Source: Alphaproteobacteria bacterium (GTDB taxonomy: Bacteria > Pseudomonadota > Alphaproteobacteria > Rhizobiales > JAJFHC01). Taken from it: DNA of 64,000 nt. The stretch is from assembly GCA_021775805.1 (NCBI GenBank), contig JAJFHD010000090.1, positions 1 through 64,000 of the forward strand, given 5' to 3'. A program made the translations under genes and the position numbers. Positions 1-8,299 of the stretch are shown piece after piece. The first letter of the stretch is position 1. Each line of letters opens with the position of its first letter. A model generated the notes under the pieces. It was not told the origin of the DNA and searched no databases. It saw only the letters and a program-made list of their open reading frames with translations.

Positions 1-1244
1 TCCACTTCTCCTACCAGCCCGATCTGAGTACTGCCGAAGAACTGGCCCCCCTGACCGATCAGGGCCAGTTCGATGCCGTCATCGCTGCCGCCACGTTCCT
101 GCCTGAAACGTCATTGTTTGCCGAAGGTGGTGTCCGAATCGGTGCCGGCACCGGCAACATGGGGTCGAAGTCCTGGGGCGGCGGCAATGGTGTCGGTGGC
201 ACAGCACCCTTGATGAACACGCCAAGTTTCAACAGCCGGGCTACCGCTCACATGGTTTTCAAGTCGCTGTTGCGGGTCATGCCCGATCTGCCGGTCGACA
301 CACTGCATGAGCGGGTCGTCGCCAACAGCTTCGACACCGGCAAGAATCTGCGCGATTTCCCCACCGAGAAGCTCGAAGGCAAGACCATGGCGGTGATCGG
401 TTTCGGCAACATCGGCCGGGAGGTCGCGGTGTTGGCGAGGACGTTCAATATGAACGTCAAGGTTCATGCCAGGCCGGGCCATCAGAAGTGGATCGAGTCT
501 GAAGGTTTTGTCTACGCGCCTTGCCTTGAAACGGCGGCCGATGGTGCCGACGTTATCAGTCCGCACACAGGCCTAGGCGCTCTCGACGCTTCGACCGGTA
601 CGTTCGCCAATGCCGGGATCATCGACGATGCCATACTGAACCGTCTGAACGATGGCGCGGTGGTCGTCAACTTTGATCGCGGTGAAGTCATTGACGCAGA
701 TGCCCTCGATCGTGCCCTGCAAAGCGGTAAGGTGCGGTACGCCTGTATCGATGCGGACATCTTTAAGAACCCCGAAAACGGGGAGTTGTCCGGCCCGATG
801 GTTCCCTATCTGGCGCTGGAAGCCCGTCACCGCGGCCGGATGGAGTTGCTGCCACACGCGGCTGCCGACACTGAGCACGTTTCCCGCGTCGAAGGCGCCA
901 GACAGGCGGTCGACCAGATCTGCGAGGCAATCCGCCACAAGGGGGTCACCAACCTCAAGGGCGACCTGCCGGCAGGCTACACGAACAGTGGCGCAATTAC
1001 GGTCAATGGTGTCGGTAAGGTGACCAAAAACAGCCTGGAACGGTGTGCGGACGAACGCGATGTTCCCGGTGAGCTGAGAGAGCTCACCGAATACATGGCC
1101 GCTGTATGGGGGGCAATTTCAGCCACTGAAGACCCGGACAGGCGTCAGGAACTGCTTGACGGTTACGGCGAGCAACTGGTCCTCAGTTCCAATCGCTATG
1201 CGACGATTATGGATAAATTGGGGCTCAAGGGCCCGTTTGCCTGA
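1..1244 (+). CDS. D-isomer-specific 2-hydroxyacid dehydrogenase, 5' end missing
   Basis: This is an NAD(P)-dependent oxidoreductase of the D-2-hydroxyacid dehydrogenase family, which interconverts 2-hydroxy acids and 2-oxo acids in the cytoplasm. The reading frame is open from base 3 with no stop, so the true start lies before the window; a TTG at 114 is only an internal codon. The Rossmann motif VIGFGNIG (about 394-417) follows the expected spacing. A catalytic-Arg-like segment NFDRGEVID (about 670-696) and a His-containing segment LLPHAAADT (about 847-873) fit the family. The tail after the His segment is long, about 120 residues. It could be phosphoglycerate dehydrogenase-like, but the substrate cannot be read from the sequence. 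The next gene begins 114 bases later on the same strand. Confidence 0.85.
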   Translation, partial: HFSYQPDLSTAEELAPLTDQGQFDAVIAAATFLPETSLFAEGGVRIGAGTGNMGSKSWGGGNGVGGTAPLMNTPSFNSRATAHMVFKSLLRVMPDLPVDTLHERVVANSFDTGKNLRDFPTEKLEGKTMAVIGFGNIGREVAVLARTFNMNVKVHARPGHQKWIESEGFVYAPCLETAADGADVISPHTGLGALDASTGTFANAGIIDDAILNRLNDGAVVVNFDRGEVIDADALDRALQSGKVRYACIDADIFKNPENGELSGPMVPYLALEARHRGRMELLPHAAADTEHVSRVEGARQAVDQICEAIRHKGVTNLKGDLPAGYTNSGAITVNGVGKVTKNSLERCADERDVPGELRELTEYMAAVWGAISATEDPDRRQELLDGYGEQLVLSSNRYATIMDKLGLKGPFA

Positions 1245-1358
1245 CTCGGTCGGACGATTGCACGAAAGAGAATTTTGCTGTCATATACGTCTGCTGTGAC
1301 GTTGCTGCGGTCCGGGTGAGGGAGGGGCCGGCGCAACTCTGTTTTGTATGTGCACGCC

Positions 1359-2663
1359 ATGAAGATTACTGACGATTCTCTGTATTGCCCGACATCGTAC
1401 CTGTTGTGGGCGATGCGACCCGGCGACGGCTCACCGGCAAGCGTCGTGCATAAAGCCTATGCCCGGGAGTTCTGGAAGGAGCGTTCCCTTCCACAACGCT
1501 TTGTTGTCTTGCTCCGGTTCGTGACCTGGCCGTTTATCGTCCTTCTGGCGGTACTCTATTTCACGACCAGGAACGGCCCCGAAATCGCGCAGCGATCCGG
1601 ACGTGGCATCATGATGCAGGTGGTGGATCAGTTTCGGCTGGCAGCCTGCTTCGGGATTTTTCCGCCGTGGTACTACATGTTCGAGTTGCATCTTAAGAAA
1701 AACCGAATTCGGGCACAAGACTATCTGAGCCGCTACGAAACCAAATATAACCTCAGCGAACTGCTGAAACGCTATGTCGAGCGGACAAGCGGCGAGCTTC
1801 TGAACAACAAGGCGCTGTTTGCGTCGGTCTGCCGGGACAACGGCGTGCCGACGCCCAGGGTCGTGGGCGTCGCCGAGGATGGCGTCTTTGAGTTTACTCA
1901 ACCGGGGTGCGGGCGGCAGAATGAAATGAGTCTTTCCGGAGCGGATCTGTTCGTCAAACCTCTTCGCGGCAAGGGCGGCAGGGGGGCGTTGCGTTTTAAC
2001 GCTGCGGGTCGGGACTGTTATGAAACCGGCGGGGGCGACATGCTTTCGGCTTCGGAACTGATCGAGCACCTGGGCGAATTGTCCAGGGAAAAGCCGCTTG
2101 TGGTCCAACATGCCCTGACCAGCCACGCGGACATACGCGACCTCTCCGGCAGCGCGCTGTCGTGTGTCCGAACAGTGACTTGCCAAAACGAGGGCGGCGG
2201 GTTTGAGGTAACCAATGCCGCCTTTCGCATGGCTCTTCGCGACGACACTGTCGTCGACGGCCTGCATCGCGGCGGCATCGTGTCCAGGGTCGATGTTCAG
2301 ACCGGCGAACTCGGGCTGGCGACCGACCTGGGATTTACGCCGCACGTGGGGTGGTGCGAGCAGAACCCGGTAACCGGCGTACAGATTGCCGGCCGGGTCT
2401 TGCCTCACTGGCCTGAACTTCTTGCGGTCGCCGTAAAGGCGCATGCCGCGTTTCCGCACAAGGTAGCGGTCGGATGGGATATCGCGATTACGCCCGATGG
2501 GCCGGTTGTCGTGGAAGGCAACGGATCGCCCTGTGTCGATATCATTCAGCGTGTCGATGAACCCATGGGTGCCACCCGTTTCGGCCAGCTATACGCCTAT
2601 CATGTCGCAAGGGCGGTCGAACGTGCCGAGGCCGATAGAATCTCCGGTCCGCAACCGGTATAA
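1359..2663 (+). CDS. ATP-grasp family enzyme (sugar-transfer-associated type)
   Basis: This 434-residue protein looks like an ATP-grasp ligase of the type often seen beside glycan synthesis genes. The ATP-grasp core begins near residue 145 (NNKALFASVCRDNGVPTP). It includes the nucleotide-binding lysine segment FVKPLRGKGGRG and the C-terminal metal-binding segment VVVEGNGSPCVDI. A hydrophobic stretch near residues 50-70 (LLRFVTWPFIVLLAVLYF) could be a membrane anchor or re-entrant helix. ATG 1359 is used; the frame also offers TTG 1344, nearer to a purine-rich GGGAGGGG stretch, so the start is uncertain. No glycan genes are nearby, so the substrate is unknown. It ends 11 bases before the convergent phytanoyl-CoA dioxygenase-like gene. 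Confidence 0.7.
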   Translation: MKITDDSLYCPTSYLLWAMRPGDGSPASVVHKAYAREFWKERSLPQRFVVLLRFVTWPFIVLLAVLYFTTRNGPEIAQRSGRGIMMQVVDQFRLAACFGIFPPWYYMFELHLKKNRIRAQDYLSRYETKYNLSELLKRYVERTSGELLNNKALFASVCRDNGVPTPRVVGVAEDGVFEFTQPGCGRQNEMSLSGADLFVKPLRGKGGRGALRFNAAGRDCYETGGGDMLSASELIEHLGELSREKPLVVQHALTSHADIRDLSGSALSCVRTVTCQNEGGGFEVTNAAFRMALRDDTVVDGLHRGGIVSRVDVQTGELGLATDLGFTPHVGWCEQNPVTGVQIAGRVLPHWPELLAVAVKAHAAFPHKVAVGWDIAITPDGPVVVEGNGSPCVDIIQRVDEPMGATRFGQLYAYHVARAVERAEADRISGPQPV

Positions 2664-2674
2664 AGCCTGCCGGT

Positions 2675-3568
2675 TCACGCCACAGCGTCCTCGGTATCCT
2701 GATGTTCGAAAATCGACGTGTAGCCCTTTGACCAGTCCGGCGGCAGGCGCAGTTTGAGGTCGTCGTGCTGGGCGTAACGGGCGGGCCGGCCGCGCAGAAT
2801 GGTTCCCGTATAGGAGTTGCCCCAGGTCATCGGCGTGTAGGACATCGAGTCGGCGGCGGACAGGCCATGAATGAGCAGGGGACGACTGCGGTCCGACAGG
2901 TTCGGGCCCGAACTGTGGACGGTCAGGGGGTGAAGAAGGATCGCATCGCCCGCATTCATCGGGATTGAAACCGCATCACCGGCGCCTGCCTTCCTGAGAT
3001 CGCCGTCGCTGATCTCACCGGTCCAGTTATCGTTGTCATCGTAATGTTCGAAGATCTCGCGGCGATGACTTCCGGGCACGACTTTCAAGGGACCGAGTTC
3101 CTCGGCCACGTCATACAGTGAAATCAGCACCTGAATGGTGCCCACATTGGTGTGCGGGTAGAAGGCAAGATCCTGGTGCCAGGCCACTTTTCCGGCAGGT
3201 CCGGGCGGCTTTACGTTGATCATCGAGTCCCGGTACTTGACGTCCGGTCCAAGCACGTCGGCGCCAAGGTCGGCAAGAGGCGAGTCCTTCGCAATGCTCC
3301 AGAAAACCGGATCCTGATCCGGCAGCCGCTCGACCCGCAGCACGCGCGGTTCGCTTGCTGTGTGTTCTTTGTGAATCGAGAACCATTGGTTTGATCCGTC
3401 GAGCCGCCGGCTACGGTCGATTGCCGCGCCATAGGCATCCCTGCCGGTCTTGAGCCAGTCGCCATCAAGCAAGCCTTTGCATAACGCAAAACCCTGGTCG
3501 AAATAGCGCTTCCGCTGGTCCTGGCTGAGAATTCTGGGCGGATGGGCAAGGATGTCCTGTTGCAACAT
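2675..3568 (-). CDS. phytanoyl-CoA dioxygenase (PhyH) family protein
   Basis: This is a 297-residue Fe(II)/2-oxoglutarate-dependent oxygenase of the PhyH family, which hydroxylates small molecules. The iron-binding facial triad is visible: the HxD pair in VAWHQDLAFYPH, and the distal His in the segment ILLHPLTVHSSGPN, followed by an Arg (SDRSRP) suited to bind 2-oxoglutarate. The GAGAG purine run six bases ahead of ATG 3568 decided the start. Upstream in-frame starts at 3583, 3607 (ATG) and 3619 (TTG) lack a spaced ribosome-binding site. It is divergent from mnmD and alone on its strand. The substrate is unknown; bacterial homologues act on many compounds, including ectoine and halogenated or N-methylated ones. 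Confidence 0.85.
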   Translation of the reverse strand: MLQQDILAHPPRILSQDQRKRYFDQGFALCKGLLDGDWLKTGRDAYGAAIDRSRRLDGSNQWFSIHKEHTASEPRVLRVERLPDQDPVFWSIAKDSPLADLGADVLGPDVKYRDSMINVKPPGPAGKVAWHQDLAFYPHTNVGTIQVLISLYDVAEELGPLKVVPGSHRREIFEHYDDNDNWTGEISDGDLRKAGAGDAVSIPMNAGDAILLHPLTVHSSGPNLSDRSRPLLIHGLSAADSMSYTPMTWGNSYTGTILRGRPARYAQHDDLKLRLPPDWSKGYTSIFEHQDTEDAVA

Positions 3569-3690
3569 TGATAACTCTCGCATTTCCTGGCGCTTGTTGA
3601 ATTTCATCGGCGATAACAAATCTGAAAAACCGACGCGGCACGTCTGTTATCATGTGTTTTGCCGCACCAATTCGCAAGTGAGGAAAAGCG

Positions 3691-4437
3691 ATAGCTGAAC
3701 CCGGTAAAAAGCTCCTGCTGAACACGGACTCAAAAGTCCATGCCCTGTCGTGGGACGACACCGGCCTGCCGTTCTCCGAAACATTTGGCGATCAGTTCTT
3801 CTCCAGCGAAGACGGCCGTGCGGAAACCGTTCATGTCTTCCTGAGAGGCAACGGTCTGCCTGGCCGATGGGACGGTCGCGAGAGAGTTTCCATCGCCGAG
3901 CTTGGGTTTGGAACAGGGCTGAATTTTCTCGAAACCTGGTGGCAATGGACGAGGACGCGCGGCAGGCATCAGCATCTCGCCTTCACATCATTTGAAGCCT
4001 TCCCCCTCGAAGTGGCGGCAATCGCGCGCGCGCTTTCGGGCTGGCCGGATCTGGCGCCGTTGGCTGGCCGTCTCCTGGACTTCTGGCCAGCTCTGAGTAG
4101 CGAGCCGACAGCCTGGGCGATGGATGAGCAAACCACCTTGATGGTCGTCCGGGCGCCGGCCCTCGACGGAGTCGAACGCTGGCATGGTCCAGCCGATGCC
4201 TGGTATCTCGACGGGTTCTCGCCGGCAAAGAATCCGGACATGTGGTCCGATGCATTGATGGATTTGGTGTTCGATCGGACCAGCCCCGGCGGTACATTTG
4301 CCACATACACCGTTGCCGGCTGGGTGCGGCGGAACCTTATGGCCGCAGGGTTCGAAGTCGCCAGGGCGCCGGGTTTCGGCCGTAAGCGTGAAATGCTGAC
4401 CGGTTTCAGGCGCGCGGCTGGTGCCAGCCGGTCATAG
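3691..4437 (+). CDS. mnmD: tRNA U34 aminomethyl-transferase domain protein MnmD, AUA start
   Basis: This 248-residue protein matches the methyltransferase half of MnmC as a free-standing enzyme. The family methylates the aminomethyl group at tRNA wobble U34 using S-adenosylmethionine. The SAM motif ELGFGTGLNF lies at residues 70-79. The family signature WYLDGFSPAKNPDMW lies at residues 171-185. The frame carries a TGA at 3679 and no ATG, GTG or TTG until GTG 4012, which would delete the SAM motif. AGGA at 3681-3684 sits six bases before ATA 3691, so AUA is the best-supported start; CTG at 3712 or 3715 is the alternative. The oxidase half of MnmC is absent. The gene ends seven bases from the convergent aas-like gene. 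Confidence 0.85.
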   Translation: MAEPGKKLLLNTDSKVHALSWDDTGLPFSETFGDQFFSSEDGRAETVHVFLRGNGLPGRWDGRERVSIAELGFGTGLNFLETWWQWTRTRGRHQHLAFTSFEAFPLEVAAIARALSGWPDLAPLAGRLLDFWPALSSEPTAWAMDEQTTLMVVRAPALDGVERWHGPADAWYLDGFSPAKNPDMWSDALMDLVFDRTSPGGTFATYTVAGWVRRNLMAAGFEVARAPGFGRKREMLTGFRRAAGASRS

Positions 4438-4444
4438 ATCCGTA

Positions 4445-7400
4445 CTATTGACCGTCAACCAGGGCCTGGACGGCAACATAGTCAGTCTTGCCGGTACCCA
4501 AGACCGGGATCGCATCGACAGTCACGATCGTGCGCGGGATCATCAACTCCGAAATACCCCGCGCCTGCCCATCGGCCAGCAGTGCCTTGCGTTCTGCGCC
4601 GGGCTTTGTCGACACCAGAACAACCTGCTCGCCCTTGCGGGCATCGGGGATGGCGACGGCGGCGTGATCATGACCCGGCCAGGCCTCTGCCGCGTGGGCC
4701 TCGACCGCCGTCAGGGACACCATCTCGCCTGCAATCTTGGCAAACCGTTTGGCCCTGCCGGCAATCGTGACGAACCCGTCCGCGTCTATTTCGACGATAT
4801 CGCCGGTATCGTACCATCCGTCCTGCGGCGGTTCGATGACGCCGGGGTTCTCGTGTCGCAGGTAGCCCAGCATGATGTTGGGCCCCGACACGGACAGCCG
4901 CCCGCCTTTCTCGATACCCGGCACCGGCTCGAGCTTGTAGTCGATGCCGGGCAGGATGCGCCCGACGGTACCTGCCTTGAACTGCATTGGCGTGTTGGTG
5001 GAGATCGCAGGCGCCGTCTCGGTCGCGCCGTAACCTTCGAAAATTCGCAGGCCGAACCGGTCCGACCAGGTCTGGCGGGTTTCGGGTTTGAGCCGCTCGG
5101 CGCCGGCAAAAATATAGCGCAGGGAATAGAAATCATAGGGGTGGCTGGCCCGGGCATAGCCTGCCAGAAACGTATCGGTGCCGAACATTATGGTGGCATT
5201 TGTATCGTAGATCAGTTCGGGCACAATCCTGTAATGCAGCGGAGACGGGTAGAGGAATGTCCGGATCCCCGACAGGACAGGCAGGATCAGCCCGCCGGTC
5301 AGACCGAACGAATGAAAGATCGGCAAGGCGTTGAACACCGTATCGGTCGGATTGAAATCCACCCGCGCCGACAGCTGGTAACGGTTGGCCTGGATGTTTC
5401 CGTGACTGAGAACGACGCCTTTTGGAACACCTTCAGATCCGGATGTGAACAGAACGACAGCCGGATCTGAAGGACCCAGTCCGCGTGCGGCGCGGCGGTG
5501 GGCAAGGCCCGAAAACGCCGTGTCGACCAGTCCCCGGACCTTCGCGCCCGTGCTGACGCTGTCGCGCAGGTCCTCAAGCATGATCACGTTGCGCCCGGCA
5601 CCAATGGCATCGACCGGATCGTGCAGCTTGCCCATCTCGACAAAACGCCGTGAGGTGAGCACAGTCATGATCTGCGCTGTCTCGCACGCGGCAACCATGT
5701 TCCTGGAGCCCGCCGAAAAATTCAGCATGGCCGGCACCCGTCCGAAGGCCTGCAGGGCAAAAAACGTCACCACGCCGCCGATCGAATTGGGCAACAGAAC
5801 GCCGACCCGTTCGCCCGGTTCGGTGGTTGAGGCAATCTTGCGTCCCAGAATGAAAGCACCCAGAATGATCTTTCTGTAGTGCGCCGGCGCGCGTTCGATA
5901 TCCTCGAGGATGACGTGTTTCGATCCGTGTATCTTGCGGGCCTCGAGCAGCGCCTCAAACAGGGTGCGGTCCTTGTCGCTGGTTTCGAAAATCATGTCGG
6001 CCATCACGTCATAGAGCTTGGCGCCAATCTGCTGGCGCCGCGCCCGCCCCCGGATGTCGTCGGAGATGTTGAATCGCCGGGGCTCCAGAAAGGTGAGCGT
6101 CAGTTTGGGGAACCAGCGCAACCGGAGTTTGCCCTTGAGTTTGGAGAATTTTGAATATTGGGCACCGTCGATGCGGATCGGCAGCAGGCTGGCATCGGCC
6201 AGGTTGGCGATCGCGCCGGGACCTTCGTAGACCTTCATCAAAGCGCCGGTGACGGTGATCCGGCCTTCGGGAAAGATTACGCACTTGCGCCCTGTCTTGA
6301 CCGCTTTTGCCATCGTGCGGGCGGCAAACGGATTGGTCGGATCGATCGGCAGCAGGTCGAAAAACAGGAAGGCAGGCTTGACCCACCATTGCTTGGCGAT
6401 ATGGGTGTTAATGGCAAAAACCGCCTTGTCGGGGAGAAATGCACCAAGCAGCGGGCCGTCCAGCAGGGAGGTGTGATTGGCGACGATCACCACCCGGTCG
6501 CCCGCCTCGTGGTAGTTTTCCATACCCCGGACTTCAACGCGGTGCACCACCCTGAAATAAGCAGCGGCAAATCCCTTGACGGTCTCCTCAGGTAGCAGTC
6601 TGCAGATGTAGGCGGCGACGACGGTGTTTCCCAGCGCCGCCGTCAGAAAAATCTGCGGGATCGTGAAACCCATGGCCAGCATCGCGACTGTCGCCAGCGC
6701 CGACAGCACCAGGAAGGCGGCATTGATGACATTGTTGCTGGCGATGATGCGCGAACGGTGCTCAGGAGCGCTCCAGTTCTGCAGAATGGTGTACAGCGGC
6801 ACGATGTAGATGCCGCCGAAAATCGACACCATCGCAAGGTCGAACAGGACCCGCAGACCTCCCGGCTGAGCTGGAAAGGCGAAGGCGTCGAAAAGTTCCG
6901 TGTCCGGCGACATGCGGACGCTGGCAAAATAGAGGTCGATGCAGAACACCGACATGCCGATGGCGGCCAGGGGCACGAACTTTGCGGATACTTCTCCCGA
7001 CAGGAGCTTGTTGCACAACAGCGAACCGACACCGATGCCGACCGAAAACACGGTCAGGAACAAGGTAACCACGGTTTCGTCCGCACCGAGTGTTTCCTTG
7101 GCATAGTTGGGAAACTGCGCCAGGAAGATACCGCCGAACAGCCAGAACCAGGAGATACCCAGTATCGCGCGGAATATGCCGACCTGACCGTAGGCATGGC
7201 GCACGATTGCCGCGGTTTCCGTGAACAGGTTCCAGTTGATCTTCAGGTCGGGAGCCGTGGGTTTAGCCTCGGGGATGAACCGGCAGGCCCCATATCCGAC
7301 CAACGACACGGTCACCACCGATATGGAAATGATTGTAACGCCATGGTCTGCAAGAATGAGCAGACCACCGGTAATCGTGCCGAGCAGGATTGCCAGAAAC

Positions 7401-7870
7401 GTCCCGGTCTCGATCAGCGCATTGCCGCCAATCAGTTCACGCTCTTCAAGATGCTGGGGCAGGATCGAGTATTTCAGGGGACCGAAGAATGTGGACTGGG
7501 TGCCCAGCAGAAAAAGCACAAACAGGAGCAGGGAAATATCCTGCACAAACAGGGCAACCGCAGCCAGTCCGGCAAGTCCCACCTCGGCAAGTTTAATGGC
7601 GCGGATCAGTCGGGATTTTTCGAACTTTTCCGCAATTTGTCCGGCTGTCGCTGAAAACAGGAAAAACGGCAATATGAACAGACCGGCCGCCACGGTGACC
7701 AGCAGTTTGGATTCCTTGGCGTCGAGACCCGCGCGCTCGGCAAGCACATAAGTCACCAGGATGACCAGGGCATTCTTGAAGATATTGTCGTTGAAGGCGC
7801 CCATCGCCTGGGTAACGAAGAGCGGCAGAAACCGGCGTTTCGAGAGCATATCGAACTGCGTGTGGGACAT
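4445..7870 (-). CDS. aas: lysophospholipid transporter / 2-acylglycerophosphoethanolamine acyltransferase / acyl-ACP synthetase fusion
   Basis: This 1141-residue membrane protein joins three activities of lysophospholipid recycling. Residues 1 to about 410 are a 12-helix major facilitator domain like LplT, the lysophospholipid flippase. Residues about 440-630 are a PlsC-type acyltransferase with the HX4D motif NHTSLLD (H466, D471) and the FPEGRIT substrate motif. Residues about 640-1141 are an AMP-forming acyl-ACP synthetase with the P-loop-like segment TSGSEGVPKG near residue 808 and the adenylation motif GYGATE. Known biology: in E. coli, LplT and Aas are separate neighbouring proteins; fusions are common elsewhere. 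The predicted role is to import lysophosphatidylethanolamine at the inner membrane and re-acylate it. The start ATG has GGAGG about 13 bases upstream. Confidence 0.92.
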   Translation of the reverse strand: MSHTQFDMLSKRRFLPLFVTQAMGAFNDNIFKNALVILVTYVLAERAGLDAKESKLLVTVAAGLFILPFFLFSATAGQIAEKFEKSRLIRAIKLAEVGLAGLAAVALFVQDISLLLFVLFLLGTQSTFFGPLKYSILPQHLEERELIGGNALIETGTFLAILLGTITGGLLILADHGVTIISISVVTVSLVGYGACRFIPEAKPTAPDLKINWNLFTETAAIVRHAYGQVGIFRAILGISWFWLFGGIFLAQFPNYAKETLGADETVVTLFLTVFSVGIGVGSLLCNKLLSGEVSAKFVPLAAIGMSVFCIDLYFASVRMSPDTELFDAFAFPAQPGGLRVLFDLAMVSIFGGIYIVPLYTILQNWSAPEHRSRIIASNNVINAAFLVLSALATVAMLAMGFTIPQIFLTAALGNTVVAAYICRLLPEETVKGFAAAYFRVVHRVEVRGMENYHEAGDRVVIVANHTSLLDGPLLGAFLPDKAVFAINTHIAKQWWVKPAFLFFDLLPIDPTNPFAARTMAKAVKTGRKCVIFPEGRITVTGALMKVYEGPGAIANLADASLLPIRIDGAQYSKFSKLKGKLRLRWFPKLTLTFLEPRRFNISDDIRGRARRQQIGAKLYDVMADMIFETSDKDRTLFEALLEARKIHGSKHVILEDIERAPAHYRKIILGAFILGRKIASTTEPGERVGVLLPNSIGGVVTFFALQAFGRVPAMLNFSAGSRNMVAACETAQIMTVLTSRRFVEMGKLHDPVDAIGAGRNVIMLEDLRDSVSTGAKVRGLVDTAFSGLAHRRAARGLGPSDPAVVLFTSGSEGVPKGVVLSHGNIQANRYQLSARVDFNPTDTVFNALPIFHSFGLTGGLILPVLSGIRTFLYPSPLHYRIVPELIYDTNATIMFGTDTFLAGYARASHPYDFYSLRYIFAGAERLKPETRQTWSDRFGLRIFEGYGATETAPAISTNTPMQFKAGTVGRILPGIDYKLEPVPGIEKGGRLSVSGPNIMLGYLRHENPGVIEPPQDGWYDTGDIVEIDADGFVTIAGRAKRFAKIAGEMVSLTAVEAHAAEAWPGHDHAAVAIPDARKGEQVVLVSTKPGAERKALLADGQARGISELMIPRTIVTVDAIPVLGTGKTDYVAVQALVDGQ

Positions 7871-8299
7871 GATGTGAAACGGCCTCCGATTTCACGGTCA
7901 GGGCTCGACGTTGGCCAGCAATATGAGCCGATTCGCAGTATCTGTGTGCTGGATTGTCGGTCGGACAGTCCCTGTTGCCCGAAACCGCGAGCCTAGAAAA
8001 TCAATGCCATGACGGTGTCGGAAAAATGTTGATGGAAGTTCGATCCGCCACGGATCACGCATGACAAGGCCACTTGTTGGACTGATTGGTCAGGCCGCCC
8101 GTGCCCTCATGGCAACGGGTTGCGTATTAATATTTTGAACAAAATCGTCAGTATTAAGCGGATGAACTTGTTGGAGGTTTTCGAGTTTTCCGGTTGTCGC
8201 CAAACCGGTGGTCCGATTTGTTTCTCGATCTCAAGACGTGTTTGCGTATTATACCGATTGTGCACGCTATTACTGTCTCTGTTCGTGGGAGGAATATCG
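7871..8299. other. intergenic region between divergent genes
   Basis: This 429-base stretch separates the minus-strand aas-like gene from the plus-strand PhoD-like gene. It must carry both promoters. An open frame extends the PhoD-like protein upstream to 8120, but that part lacks family similarity and a ribosome-binding site. No Pho-box-like pair of CTGTCA repeats and no convincing RNA structure was seen. Confidence 0.5.
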
